A stretch of 64,000 nucleotides of DNA from CAYPLH01 sp964411505 (GTDB lineage Bacteria; Bacillota; Clostridia; CAYPLH01; DUMO01): the NCBI GenBank assembly GCA_964411505.1, contig CAYPLH010000002.1, forward strand, positions 106,087-170,086, in the 5' to 3' direction. Both the position numbers and the translations under genes were made by a program. This document shows, in pieces, positions 18,398 to 27,031 of this stretch (positions are counted from its first letter, which is position 1; the number at the start of each line of letters is the position of its first letter). The notes under the pieces were generated by a model, which saw nothing but the letters and a program-made list of their open reading frames with translations, was not told the DNA's origin and searched no databases.

Positions 18398-21300
18398 TCA
18401 AGGAATGTATGTGATCTCAAGGTACGGAACCTTTTCTGTATCACTGTATTCCTTGGTAGCGATCGGCACATTCGATGTGTCATCGGATATAAATTGTAGA
18501 GAATACATACCGTTACCATTAATGTAGCTTGTGACATCAACCTCCTGCCATGCTGCGGAAGCTGGAATGTTGAATGAGGTAATATATTGCGTATTTACAG
18601 GCTTATTTTTCCACGTAATCATGCCTTCCTCCCAGGTTGTATCAGAGTTGCCCCATAGAGCAATCTGTCCTGTCGCCTCGTTTGTAGCAGTAATATAGAA
18701 TTTCAGCTTTGCGGTTTGAACCGTTCCTGTAATTCCAGCCACATCTATTTTCATAAAGCTTTCTCTCTTGTTTGCCTGATTTCCCATAGTACCATTATTA
18801 CCGTAATTAGTATTGGGATTACTTGACCAAACCATTGTGTCTGCAGCAATGTCCAATATTTCGGTAATCGGCTCAGGTGGCGGAGTCACTTCTTGATCAA
18901 GATATACAATTTCAAGAATTGGTCCGGCATAAACTGTATTTTCTTTAGATGCAAAGGTTGTTCTTACAGGATCATTGGATATCAGGTGTAGAGTGTAGGT
19001 TCCATTGTCTGCAATATAACTTGTCACATCAATTTCCTTTACTATGGGGAATGAAGTTGGATTATCATAAGTTGCTATAGCAATTGTGTCAGTCACTGGT
19101 TTATTGTTCCATGTGATAGTATCCTCCGCCCAGGTTGTGTCCGAGTTCCCCCATACGGTAGTTTGCCCCGATACCGTTCCATTACCTTGTCCTGTGTAAT
19201 TAAGCTTAAGAATTGCACTCTGAATTGAACCTTCAATACCGGTAACATCAAACTTAATATATGCTTCCCTGTCGTTAGCCTGATCGAATAATCCTATCGT
19301 ATCTGCAGTACCGAAGTTTTCATTAGGATTTCCACTATGCACAACGGCATCAGCTGATGACGTAACTATCGCATAAGGTCCATCAGGAGTAGGGGTTGGT
19401 GTAGGACTGACTGAAGGTGTCGGTGTGGGAGTGACCGTTGGTGTTGGTGTAGGAGTAGGTGTAGGTGTAGGTGTAGGGCTGGAGCCTACTGCTTTTCCAA
19501 ACATGTTCCAATCCACATTTCCACGCTTCATAAGCGTAAGCATATTGTCTGCCTTTAAAAATTTTTCTACTCCGTTAAAGGTTTCTCTTACAAGATCCTT
19601 ACTCGCTTCAGGTTTCTTAGGACAAAAATTTGCTGCCCAAACTTTTGCGGTCTCATAGAAGGTCACATCCGCACTGCCGCTTCCACGGCTTGTTACAACA
19701 ACATTATCACAGTTGTTGAAATAAAAAGCTCTGGGGTTTTCTCCTTTCGTACCAAAGACAGCAATGTTGCATGCATTTTTAAATTCTGCAATCCAATCAT
19801 AATTATCATTTGAGCCTTTATTATATTTATCTCCGCCTTCCATATTGGTTCCTATAAATATCAGAGGCTCTGTTGTCCCATCTACCAGCAAACGTCTCAT
19901 GTCCGAATGATATACTCTGTGGTCGGGTCCAGGTCCGCCACCATAAACCCAGCCGCCCCCATTGCCGCTGTACTTCCACCATACATTAGGATTTCCATTG
20001 GTTTTTTCTGTTGGACAGGTAAACCAAAAACTTACCGTACGAAATACTGAATCACGTCCTGCACGCCAATGAACAGCTGTAAACCAGTCATTCTCCGGCG
20101 ACTGAATTTTAAAGGATAACCGGAAGAAGGCAGCCTTGGTCTGGGCTGTTTTGCTGTTTACCGTTGTCAATAATGTGCCCCTGTTGTTCTCGGTTGGCAG
20201 CCAGTCATCATGACTTCGGAGCATAGATATATTGCCGATACCCATTAGGGTAGTGTTTTCCTTAAGCTCTATCGTATCAGTCAGATAAAATGTCCCTTTT
20301 GGAATGAGCACAAACCGATGATTATTAATAGCACTTTGGATGGCCGCTGTATCATCCAGTTCATCCTTTCCGGCTGCCGGATCAAGAATAAAGTAGTCAT
20401 TGTTGTTTGCATTAACCTGATCAATAATATAGTCGGGAGATGGGTACTCATCTTCATTCCAGCAATACTTCTTAGTAAAATCTTCATTGGGCGACCCATT
20501 AGTTATATTACCGATTATCTGCTGTTTGCCCGACGAAAGAGTACCGTTAATTAGCGTATTTCCAATTGATTCGGGTGAATAGGCATATTCATCCACCAGC
20601 TTCCAGCCAGAGCCTCCATTCACAGGATCATAGGTTGAGCTTTTAACTATTTTCCCCGCATTTTTGAAATATACATTCTTCATAACCAATGACAGTCCAT
20701 CGTCATTTTCTATGGCTGATTTACCGTTGTCTATATCAAATTCTATACTGCCGTCAATCAAGGCAGTATGACCATTACCTACAATCACTCCGCCTGACAG
20801 CATAATGGCTGGCGCCTTCTCTTTGATTATTTTGAAGCCTAAAAGCTGAGTAGGTCCGCCAGGTGAATAAACAGCATAATCTTCCTGATATTTCAGAACT
20901 ATTCCTTGGTAAGTGGGCCATTTGTGCTTTGGAATATAAAGTCCGTATTTCCCACCTTCGATCTCAATATTCCCAATAGTGCAACCTTGCCCAATCGAAT
21001 AGTATATGCCCGCAAAACCGCTGTTCAACTTAATTTTGATATCTGTTTGTGAATTTCCCTGTGAACCCCATTGGCGTATTCCCACAGCACCTGGATTATT
21101 GTTACCCACTTCAATATCAAAGCCTCTGAACTGGTTTCGATAATTTACAGCCGCATCTTCATCTATATCATTTCGGCTAACTGTCGGCAATGGGGTCAAT
21201 GGATATGTGCCTTTTTTAAGCTTTGGTGGATCAGTATCGCCTACGCCGTCACCATCGGTGTCAATCTGTGCTGTTGTATAGCAGCAAATAACCGGCTGGG

Positions 21301-21703
21301 GTTTGCTAGCATCGCCGAAAAACTCTGCACCATCCGGAACAACCAGCTTAGGTCTTTCGCCACCTACTGTACTTCCCATAAAAATATGGACCGTTTGACC
21401 ATATCCCCTGCTATTTACAAAAAAGAGTGTTCTTGTGATTTTATAATCTCCGGGTTTTAGTAGAATTGCTTTGTCTGCTAGATATGCGTCAATAATCGCT
21501 TCCTGTATGGCGTCCGTTGCATCTACTTGACCGGTAGGGTCTGCGTAGTATGGAGCTGCCGTAACATCAATTACACCGATGTCATTAAGTTCCGCTTTGG
21601 TTGCGGCATCAGTGGTTTGTGTTGGTATCAAGGACGCTGGTATAACTAATAAAAGCGCTAGTAACAAAGATGTCAATTTTATTGTTTTTCCTTTTAATAA
21701 CAA
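18398..21703 (-). CDS. Secreted dual beta-helix (GH55-like) protein with two DNRLRE modules
   Basis: About 1101 residues. A Sec signal peptide (residues 1-34, no lipobox) is followed by a dual right-handed beta-helix of Pectate_lyase_3/GH55 type (about 40-735; repeats open near APYYADPTGQVDATDAIQEA and near DELDDTAAIQSAINNHRFVL). A Pro-Thr linker (about 738-774) and two DNRLRE modules (about 775-935 and 945-1101) complete it. This suggests an extracellular glycan-degrading or glycan-binding enzyme; GH55 members are beta-1,3-glucanases, but activity is not assignable here. The paralogue at 4084-7341 has its DNRLRE modules at the N terminus. I place the start at a TTG behind GAGGAG; a GTG 11 codons upstream is the alternative. 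Genes on both sides encode a repressor and a related lipoprotein. Confidence 0.82.
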   Translation of the reverse strand: MLLKGKTIKLTSLLLALLLVIPASLIPTQTTDAATKAELNDIGVIDVTAAPYYADPTGQVDATDAIQEAIIDAYLADKAILLKPGDYKITRTLFFVNSRGYGQTVHIFMGSTVGGERPKLVVPDGAEFFGDASKPQPVICCYTTAQIDTDGDGVGDTDPPKLKKGTYPLTPLPTVSRNDIDEDAAVNYRNQFRGFDIEVGNNNPGAVGIRQWGSQGNSQTDIKIKLNSGFAGIYYSIGQGCTIGNIEIEGGKYGLYIPKHKWPTYQGIVLKYQEDYAVYSPGGPTQLLGFKIIKEKAPAIMLSGGVIVGNGHTALIDGSIEFDIDNGKSAIENDDGLSLVMKNVYFKNAGKIVKSSTYDPVNGGSGWKLVDEYAYSPESIGNTLINGTLSSGKQQIIGNITNGSPNEDFTKKYCWNEDEYPSPDYIIDQVNANNNDYFILDPAAGKDELDDTAAIQSAINNHRFVLIPKGTFYLTDTIELKENTTLMGIGNISMLRSHDDWLPTENNRGTLLTTVNSKTAQTKAAFFRLSFKIQSPENDWFTAVHWRAGRDSVFRTVSFWFTCPTEKTNGNPNVWWKYSGNGGGWVYGGGPGPDHRVYHSDMRRLLVDGTTEPLIFIGTNMEGGDKYNKGSNDNYDWIAEFKNACNIAVFGTKGENPRAFYFNNCDNVVVTSRGSGSADVTFYETAKVWAANFCPKKPEASKDLVRETFNGVEKFLKADNMLTLMKRGNVDWNMFGKAVGSSPTPTPTPTPTPTPTVTPTPTPSVSPTPTPTPDGPYAIVTSSADAVVHSGNPNENFGTADTIGLFDQANDREAYIKFDVTGIEGSIQSAILKLNYTGQGNGTVSGQTTVWGNSDTTWAEDTITWNNKPVTDTIAIATYDNPTSFPIVKEIDVTSYIADNGTYTLHLISNDPVRTTFASKENTVYAGPILEIVYLDQEVTPPPEPITEILDIAADTMVWSSNPNTNYGNNGTMGNQANKRESFMKIDVAGITGTVQTAKLKFYITATNEATGQIALWGNSDTTWEEGMITWKNKPVNTQYITSFNIPASAAWQEVDVTSYINGNGMYSLQFISDDTSNVPIATKEYSDTEKVPYLEITYIP
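19381..19490. repeat. Microsatellite encoding Pro-Thr linker
   Basis: A run of GGTGTA/GGTGTC-type hexamers on the plus strand encodes the Pro-Thr linker of the secreted beta-helix protein. Such tracts are prone to slippage, so linker length may vary between strains. Confidence 0.8.
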
Positions 21704-21918
21704 TTTGATCACTCCTCGTATACTTAATTTTTTCACTTTTTAGCATTTGATATAGATTGATGCTCCCGCAAAAACGATTTTTTATTAATTTTCGAATTTA
21801 TATGCTTCTTGGGTACGTGAGCATTTTTGATTTCGCATATCATACGAAAAGCTGCCTATGTTGCATTTTTTGCGGTGTAATCATAGGTTAAATAATAAAA
21901 ACAACTACAATTATTAAA

Positions 21919-21954
21919 TCACCTCCCATTAATTTTTTGATATTCCTTCCACAT
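21919..21954 (-). other. Possible 11-residue leader peptide with two strong ribosome-binding sites
   Basis: On the minus strand TTAGGAGGTGATG leads into an 11-codon frame (MWKEYQKINGR), and its end overlaps a second site, GGGAGGTGAT, with no frame behind it. It lies in the long leader of the secreted beta-helix gene. Spacing to the ATG is short, so translation is doubtful. Confidence 0.25.
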
Positions 21955-21973
21955 CACCTCCTAATGCAATCGT

Positions 21974-22002
21974 CCCTTTTAAAACCTTAAAAGGGCTTTT
22001 TT
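21974..22002 (+). terminator. Terminator-like hairpin on the plus strand
   Basis: CCCTTTTAA and TTAAAAGGG flank a 4-base loop, followed by CTTTTTT on the plus strand. No plus-strand gene precedes it, so its role is unclear. On the minus strand it would be a leader hairpin of the beta-helix gene. Confidence 0.45.
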
Positions 22003-22080
22003 GTGCACTTTAGATTGCACATTTCTGCATCCTATAAGATTTCTTTTCTATGAAAGAAATTATTTTAGGCAATTAATGTT

Positions 22081-22097
22081 TTATCATATTATGATAA
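22081..22097. promoter_or_regulatory. Operator-like palindrome TTATCA-N5-TGATAA
   Basis: A perfect 17-bp palindrome in the 616-bp region upstream of the secreted beta-helix gene. The same half-sites and spacing occur at 38364-38380 and, with one mismatch, at 23291-23307. The rest of this gap holds no gene that I can see. Confidence 0.55.
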
Positions 22098-22273
22098 TTT
22101 CTCTTTATTCTCTTTTATTCATCAACAAATTCTCTTTATTATAAGGATTTTTCCAAAAGCTATTTGCACTTTTCTCTGTAAAAACCTAAGCCAAGCATTT
22201 GGATTGGATAAGATAATTTAAGACAATTAACATTCTAAGACTGGTAAAAAAGTCACGAGCTGCATTGTTGAAA

Positions 22274-22305
22274 GGTAGGTTTTCTGCAAACGCAAAAAAC
22301 CTACC
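22274..22305 (-). terminator. Terminator-like hairpin after DNRLRE lipoprotein
   Basis: GGTAGGTTTT and AAAACCTACC form a 10-bp stem 15 bp past the stop codon. On the minus strand only a short TTT follows, so termination may be partial. Confidence 0.55.
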
Positions 22306-22319
22306 GAAATAATTTAAGT

Positions 22320-23081
22320 CTATTTTTCTTTTTCTATTACTAGTGAAGGCTGCATTGCTGGATCGGTAAATTCCTTACTGGCAAAATCAAGCCTTACTGT
22401 TGAGTCCTTCCCGACAAAAGCAAAGGAATATGTACCATCTGCCTTAACATAGTCAGTAACATCTATTGTTTGCCATTGACCTACCTCTATACCCTCATTG
22501 TTGTATTCGATTATCATTTCCCCAAGTGCAGGTTGGGTATTATGAGTCATCGTCTCTTCATTCCAGTTTGTCTCGGTTAAATATACCTGTGTGCTTCCAA
22601 CTGGATCCCCTCCGCCTGTGGAAGCATAATAAACAAGCAGCTTTGCACTTTTGACTTTACTGTCACCTACTCCTTCTACATTAAACATCATAAACCCGCG
22701 TCTTTCATTAGTAGCCCCTTTGACATACGTTACCTTTGGGTTTGTTCCAAAAGATTTATCTGCAGGTGCTCGATTGTTATCATCGCCAGATCTGGTTTCG
22801 GCATCAGCTACTGCAGCAAACGTCAATACTTCCACTTCTCCTTCTGCAGCCTCTTCTGGTGGCTGAACTTCTGTTGGCGCACTTTCAATTGCTTCAGGCT
22901 GTGTCTCGACAGGTTCAGTTGCTTCGGGTTGAGTTGGCGCATCACCATTTTGCAAGCTATTTGTTGGTGCCAGGTCTTGCACAGTGCTGATGACATCACA
23001 TGCTCCCAATGATAACATCATCAATGTTGCGGCTAAAACTGTTATTACCGCTACAAATACTTTCTTGCCTAATTTTTTCAC
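22320..23081 (-). CDS. DNRLRE (CBM96-like) domain lipoprotein
   Basis: A 253-residue surface lipoprotein. The lipobox SLGAC (Cys28) is followed by a Pro/Glu/Thr-rich linker (about 30-85) and one DNRLRE domain (about 88-250). Family landmarks are RRGFMMFNVEGVGDSKVKSA, a TNWNEETMTHNTQP motif and DVTDYVKADGTYSF. It is the same size and layout as the lipoprotein at 3196-3969, so the window holds two such pairs, each near a dual beta-helix protein. A glycan-binding role at the cell surface is the likely reading. It has its own promoter with an embedded operator (23288-23316), which argues for separate, sugar-responsive expression. Confidence 0.85.
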   Translation of the reverse strand: MKKLGKKVFVAVITVLAATLMMLSLGACDVISTVQDLAPTNSLQNGDAPTQPEATEPVETQPEAIESAPTEVQPPEEAAEGEVEVLTFAAVADAETRSGDDNNRAPADKSFGTNPKVTYVKGATNERRGFMMFNVEGVGDSKVKSAKLLVYYASTGGGDPVGSTQVYLTETNWNEETMTHNTQPALGEMIIEYNNEGIEVGQWQTIDVTDYVKADGTYSFAFVGKDSTVRLDFASKEFTDPAMQPSLVIEKEK

Positions 23082-23287
23082 TTTAATTCCCTCCTAGTAC
23101 AATATTTTTTCTCTAAACCTATGCGGCTTTCGAGGTTTATGTTTTGAAGCTTACTACCTCCAACATTTTTCAAATACTGTTAGTTCACTTGGACCAACCT
23201 AGTATAAAGGTCTGTGAAAATCAATTTTCAAGGAATCTGCTTAAAACTTGAACTGTATTTTTGCAACGTCCATTAATTAATAAAATA

Positions 23288-23316
23288 ATTTTATCATATC
23301 ATGATATATATGTAAA
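23288..23316 (-). promoter_or_regulatory. Promoter with operator inside the spacer
   Basis: On the minus strand TTTACA, a 17-bp spacer and TAAAAT are visible. The spacer and -10 box contain TTATCA-TATCA-TGATAT (23291-23307, plus-strand reading), so a bound protein would block RNA polymerase. The geometry is identical to the promoter at 38361-38389. The gene start is about 200 bp downstream. Confidence 0.65.
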
Positions 23317-23406
23317 GTCCTTTTCTATATTTTATTTTCTTATTCTTGTAAACAAGGTGTCTATTCAGAGGTCTCTGCTTCTAGGAAATGAAAAATCATC
23401 TCTATT

Positions 23407-23519
23407 ACTACAGCGCTAATTCTTATATTATCCTAACTTTAAATGGCACATTGAAGCGTTTGCGATTATTTCTGCTAGACTAATGGATGCCGATATTTAG
23501 ATGAAATTAACGCTGTAGT
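23407..23519. repeat. Family-1 intergenic repeat, copy 3
   Basis: A 113-bp element with 15-bp terminal inverted repeats (ACTACAGCGCTAATT and AATTAACGCTGTAGT, one mismatch) and the central motif TTGAAGCGTTTGCG at 23451-23464. It lies in the 5' region of the DNRLRE lipoprotein gene, just past the M24-type gene. Confidence 0.7.
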
Positions 23520-23584
23520 TTTATTTAACTATTTCCCAGATGTGAACATATATGCTTTCTTTCTATCCACCAACCGAGCTATGT

Positions 23585-24694
23585 TTATGCTAACATGATC
23601 TGTGGAAGCCTCCACTCCTGTTCCCCCGCTTCATAACTCTTAACCGGCCATATTCCGTTCGAGGACAAAATTTCAGTCTCTTTTAATGATGTAATTATTG
23701 TCTCTTCTACCTTTGCACCTGTTATGGTAATGTACCAATTAAAAGTCTGATACTCCTTTATGGTTGCTGCCGGATCCAAACATTTTGTCGGATCATTTAT
23801 AACATACCCTGTAATTCCGCCTTGGAAATGATGTCTCCATTCATCGGGAAAACTAGTTTTTTCATATAAGTCTTTCTGTATATCTAATATATTAGTGAAC
23901 TTTTGACCTGGTACACAATTTGCCATTGTATTTGATTCAATAACACACAGTGCATCAAACTTTTTCTCAAGGTCAGGAGGCAGCACGTCTCCAAAGTAAA
24001 TCATTCTTGTAACTGGCAGTGTAAGCCCCCATTTCTTCACTGCAGGCGCCAGCATTACCAGCTTTTCAATTTTTTTGTCGGTAGCTATGCAATGTCTGTA
24101 CCTTGAAATACGTTCATCACTACCAATAATTCCAACAACCTCATCAATGTCATACTTAGCATACTCACTAATAAGCATGGCTTCCACTTCTTTTTCGGTC
24201 ATACCGGGTTTAATGGCAACTGCAACACGGTGCAATATTTCCTCAGCCTTTCGTCCTAACCAGCGGTATCTTTCAATTTCATATGACGTAAGCGGATACT
24301 GCAATGAATAAAATTCTCCAGGTTTAAAATCAGAACCGGGTATGGGAATATCGGACATTACCCGCATACCTTTGGTAAATTCAAGAACTTTGTCCAAAAC
24401 CGATATTTCGTACCATTTCAAGCTGACAGGTGTATATTGCATCCCTGCCATTTCCTCATCGGCAATCCGTTGAGCATCCATTGAATTGGCTATCATAAAC
24501 TTCTCACCTTTTGTGATGACAACCATACAAACCCCATTTTCCGATGTTTTGGCTACACAGTTCCTTCCGCCGCAGGTTAACCATGAAAAGTTATCCTGTC
24601 TGCCTATTACAACTGCATCATAATCATTTTGCATTATGTACTCCATAATCCGGCTTTCCTTTATTGATACTTCCTTCAAGTCAGGTGTATTCAA
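23585..24694 (-). CDS. M24 (creatinase/aminopeptidase P) fold protein lacking metal ligands
   Basis: About 369 residues with an N-terminal creatinase-type domain (about 1-140) and a C-terminal pita-bread domain. In M24 metallopeptidases a D-x(10)-D pair binds two metals within a segment like DAGAxxxGYxSDxTR. Here the aligned segment reads LAPAVKKWGLTLPVTR, so both aspartates are absent. The histidine region is HHFQGGITGY, and only the last Glu (VEETIIT) seems kept. It is therefore probably not a dinuclear peptidase; creatinase itself is a metal-free precedent in this fold. I place the start at a TTG seven bases after AGGAGG. It follows the phosphatase-superfamily gene by 106 bp on the same strand, suggesting one operon. 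Confidence 0.75.
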   Translation of the reverse strand: MNTPDLKEVSIKESRIMEYIMQNDYDAVVIGRQDNFSWLTCGGRNCVAKTSENGVCMVVITKGEKFMIANSMDAQRIADEEMAGMQYTPVSLKWYEISVLDKVLEFTKGMRVMSDIPIPGSDFKPGEFYSLQYPLTSYEIERYRWLGRKAEEILHRVAVAIKPGMTEKEVEAMLISEYAKYDIDEVVGIIGSDERISRYRHCIATDKKIEKLVMLAPAVKKWGLTLPVTRMIYFGDVLPPDLEKKFDALCVIESNTMANCVPGQKFTNILDIQKDLYEKTSFPDEWRHHFQGGITGYVINDPTKCLDPAATIKEYQTFNWYITITGAKVEETIITSLKETEILSSNGIWPVKSYEAGEQEWRLPQIMLA

Positions 24695-24738
24695 ACAATG
24701 ACCTCCTTTCAAATCTCAAACTCTCTTGATTGTTAACA

Positions 24739-24805
24739 TTACAACATTAATTTTATCTATAACACATAACATTGTCAAAACAATTTATGCGTTGAAGCGT
24801 TCACA
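24739..24805. repeat. Family-1 intergenic repeat, partial copy with cre-like motif
   Basis: A half copy beginning ATTACAACATTAATTTT and ending at TTGAAGCGTTCACA (24792-24805). The latter matches the cre consensus TGWAANCGNTNWCA with two mismatches and overlaps the stop codon of the phosphatase-superfamily gene. It lies just upstream of the M24-type gene. Confidence 0.45.
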
Positions 24806-26615
24806 GTTCTTTGACCTGTTTAAAAAGCTCTCTGCGTACAGCTCCGGTAACATTCAGGGGGACAGGAATTCCTGAAGCTTCACATATTGTCGGAACTATG
24901 TCCACTAAACGAATGTAACCGAAATCAGGCTCGTTCCATCTTAGGTTTTCCTTAATACCCGGACCGGAAACAGCAAAAAAGGCCATATTATCTGACACCT
25001 TCGAAAAGGTAACAGGCATTTGTGGGCCATGATTTGATTCTCTTCCATTTCTCTCAACACTTTTTGCTGTCTTATTGCCCCAGCCAAAGCCAGAATTATA
25101 ATGGAATGTTACATCCCCGCAATGACTTCCATAATACCCTAAAAGATGAGAGTCTTTTCTTCTTAAAGCTACTGAAATAACTCTTTCTCCCGATTCTGTT
25201 TTCCAATCAAGAAGTGCATCAATAACCTTACTCTGGAGTTTGTGATATTCTTCTGATTCTTTTGGAGCCTTGATATCCACCCAAGTTCTTACCATTGGAG
25301 AAATATTTACAGGACTATTTTCACGATCAATAGAACCATCATTCTTCAAGTACATAAGACCACATTCAACCAAGCGTTTATTAACATTTGCAACATACCT
25401 GTTGGGAGCATTCCCATGATCTGATACCAGAACGACTACTGTATTGTCATCTGTCAACTCTAAAAGCCCATTTACAAGCCTGTCAGCACAACGAATACTT
25501 GTTTCTATAGCTTTTTGTCCCATCATGTTCTGCTCCTTTGAATATTCTGTGTTACCTTCTGCTGCAGCCAGATAATTATGCAAAACACTATCGGGGTAAT
25601 GATAGTGAAGGTAAAACATTTCATAAGATTCTCTTTCGTATGTGAAAGATGCTGCATCTATAATCCAATCTACCTGTGATTGAAGCTCCTGTTCTGCATG
25701 TCTGTTAATACATGGATCATCTATGCCTTGATTGAATAAGTTTGCCTGGTGTGCACAAAATAAAGAGTGCTCTATTGGGGGACCAAATCTTGTCAGCACC
25801 GCACTAGCGAGTTGTTCCGGTTCTCCGATCAAGCCTATATCATAGGCTTCAGAAACTGCAATTCTCTTACCATTATCAAAAATCATTATTCTGGCAGCAC
25901 AATTTCCCGGGCGTCCCGGTGTATTAACTTTAATCGGAATAGGCTTGCTCCATTGCTCATGGGTAAGCAATAGTGTTTCATTGTTTGAGCAACAATCAAA
26001 GGTAACTGTCCATGTGTTTTCATCTCTCATTTTCAATCGGACGCAAATGTTCTCAACATCAACTTTTCTGTTTTTTCTGCCTCCTACCGCACCGTCTTCA
26101 GTTGCACCTGCAGCTTTGGCTGCTTCTGCTCCTGTTGTGGCAACAACCGGTTGTAACAAAGGGAAATCAAAGCATTTATTTTCATCATAATTGATATCGA
26201 TTATTCTACCGGGCACAAGAGCGTTACTAACTAGCCCTCTGTCTAAGGGAGCTAACACCATGCCGGATTCTCCATGCACAGGAAAAGCCCCAGGATAAAA
26301 AATAGAAAGTGTTTTGATATTATTACGAGCAGCCGAGGCAAACACAGTATCACAGGTAAGTGTCCTGCTGTCAAAAGTATCCAGCCTTTTTCCATCCACT
26401 CTCCTAAACCATCCTCCGGCTCCGTTTGTAGCAGTATCTGCACCTGTACATAGAACTGCCCAGTTTGTAGGGGTGTATACCGGGAAGCTGGGTAAAGCAT
26501 GGCCATATACACCTTTTCTCATCCGGCTATGTATACCTGGACATAAATGCTTATACTTTTCCAGTAATGAAAGTGAAACTGAATCCAAACCGATAACCAT
26601 TAATTTTATGCTCAT
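24801..26615 (-). CDS. Alkaline-phosphatase superfamily phosphodiesterase/phosphatase
   Basis: A 604-residue enzyme of the type I phosphodiesterase/nucleotide pyrophosphatase branch. Visible metal and nucleophile motifs are GLDSVSLSLL (first Asp, about residue 10), PTNWAVLCTG (nucleophile Thr, about 45-54), YHYPDSVLHNYL (Asp and His, about 300) and VVLVSDHGN (about 350). No signal peptide is present, so it should act in the cytoplasm on a phospho- or sulfo-ester substrate not deducible here. The ATG at 26615 follows AAGGGGAG by eight bases. The open frame runs 47 codons further upstream through the palindromic repeat, which is not credible coding sequence. The AraC gene at 27032 is divergent and probably controls it. 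Confidence 0.8.
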   Translation of the reverse strand: MSIKLMVIGLDSVSLSLLEKYKHLCPGIHSRMRKGVYGHALPSFPVYTPTNWAVLCTGADTATNGAGGWFRRVDGKRLDTFDSRTLTCDTVFASAARNNIKTLSIFYPGAFPVHGESGMVLAPLDRGLVSNALVPGRIIDINYDENKCFDFPLLQPVVATTGAEAAKAAGATEDGAVGGRKNRKVDVENICVRLKMRDENTWTVTFDCCSNNETLLLTHEQWSKPIPIKVNTPGRPGNCAARIMIFDNGKRIAVSEAYDIGLIGEPEQLASAVLTRFGPPIEHSLFCAHQANLFNQGIDDPCINRHAEQELQSQVDWIIDAASFTYERESYEMFYLHYHYPDSVLHNYLAAAEGNTEYSKEQNMMGQKAIETSIRCADRLVNGLLELTDDNTVVVLVSDHGNAPNRYVANVNKRLVECGLMYLKNDGSIDRENSPVNISPMVRTWVDIKAPKESEEYHKLQSKVIDALLDWKTESGERVISVALRRKDSHLLGYYGSHCGDVTFHYNSGFGWGNKTAKSVERNGRESNHGPQMPVTFSKVSDNMAFFAVSGPGIKENLRWNEPDFGYIRLVDIVPTICEASGIPVPLNVTGAVRRELFKQVKEL

Positions 26616-26655
26616 AATTGCATCTCCCCTTTTACTTTGAGTGTATTTGTTGGTT

Positions 26656-26790
26656 ATGATATCATGAATTTCGAAGAAATTGCATGATATCATTGCGCAT
26701 GTGCGTTTTTTGCCTTGGCAAAAAAATCGCACGCGCATAAAATCCGCCAGAGGCAATATAATGTCCTCGGTAACGAGGATGTTATATCAT
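26656..26790. repeat. Composite palindromic element, copy A (inverted orientation)
   Basis: A 135-bp non-coding element made of consecutive palindromes. In order on the plus strand these are ATGATATCATG with its inverse around a 16-base loop, then a GCGCATGTGCG / CGCACGCGC arm pair around TTTTTTGCC / GGCAAAAAA, a CCGCC-AGAGGC word, and a TCCTCGGTAACGAGGA stem. It aligns in reverse complement with copies B and C at 57559-57818. It lies between the divergent phosphatase-superfamily and AraC genes. Confidence 0.85.
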
Positions 26791-26803
26791 ATTCTGATAT
26801 AAT
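26784..26803. promoter_or_regulatory. Operator-like palindrome with extended -10
   Basis: ATATCA-TATTC-TGATAT is a variant of the 17-bp operator. The overlapping TGATATAAT on the plus strand is an extended -10 match, though no good -35 is visible. It marks the edge of the composite repeat. Confidence 0.4.
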
Positions 26804-26908
26804 GTTATCATATCAATTTCCACTTTGCAAGACAGCTTTACATGTAACTATTAGAAGTGATTGTTCATTTGTTACATTTTACATTCGTAGTAACCATTGC
26901 ATTATCAC

Positions 26909-26937
26909 TTGCTATAATTTTTTCAAAGCATTATAAT
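26909..26937 (+). promoter_or_regulatory. Sigma-A-type promoter for AraC gene
   Basis: TTGCTA, a 17-bp spacer and TATAAT lie about 95 bp before the chosen ATG at 27032. Confidence 0.55.
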
Positions 26938-27031
26938 TATGTAATTAGAACTACAGTATAAGCTTCGAAAATTTACAAGTATTCATTTGTTTGTCAAAAT
27001 ATTGCCAAGGCACTGTTGTGGGGTATATCAC

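Noticed and set aside
19425..19658. Plus-strand frame starting with a Gly-Val repeat
   Set aside because: It is the antisense reading of the Pro-Thr linker microsatellite.
13822..24694. A creatinine degradation pathway (creatininase-family plus creatinase-fold proteins)
   Set aside because: Both belong to broad families named after these enzymes. They are about 9 kb apart, and no sarcosine or urea genes are present.
26616..26756. 47-residue N-terminal extension of the phosphatase-superfamily protein
   Set aside because: It would be encoded by the palindromic repeat, and the ATG at 26615 has a good ribosome-binding site and matches the family start.
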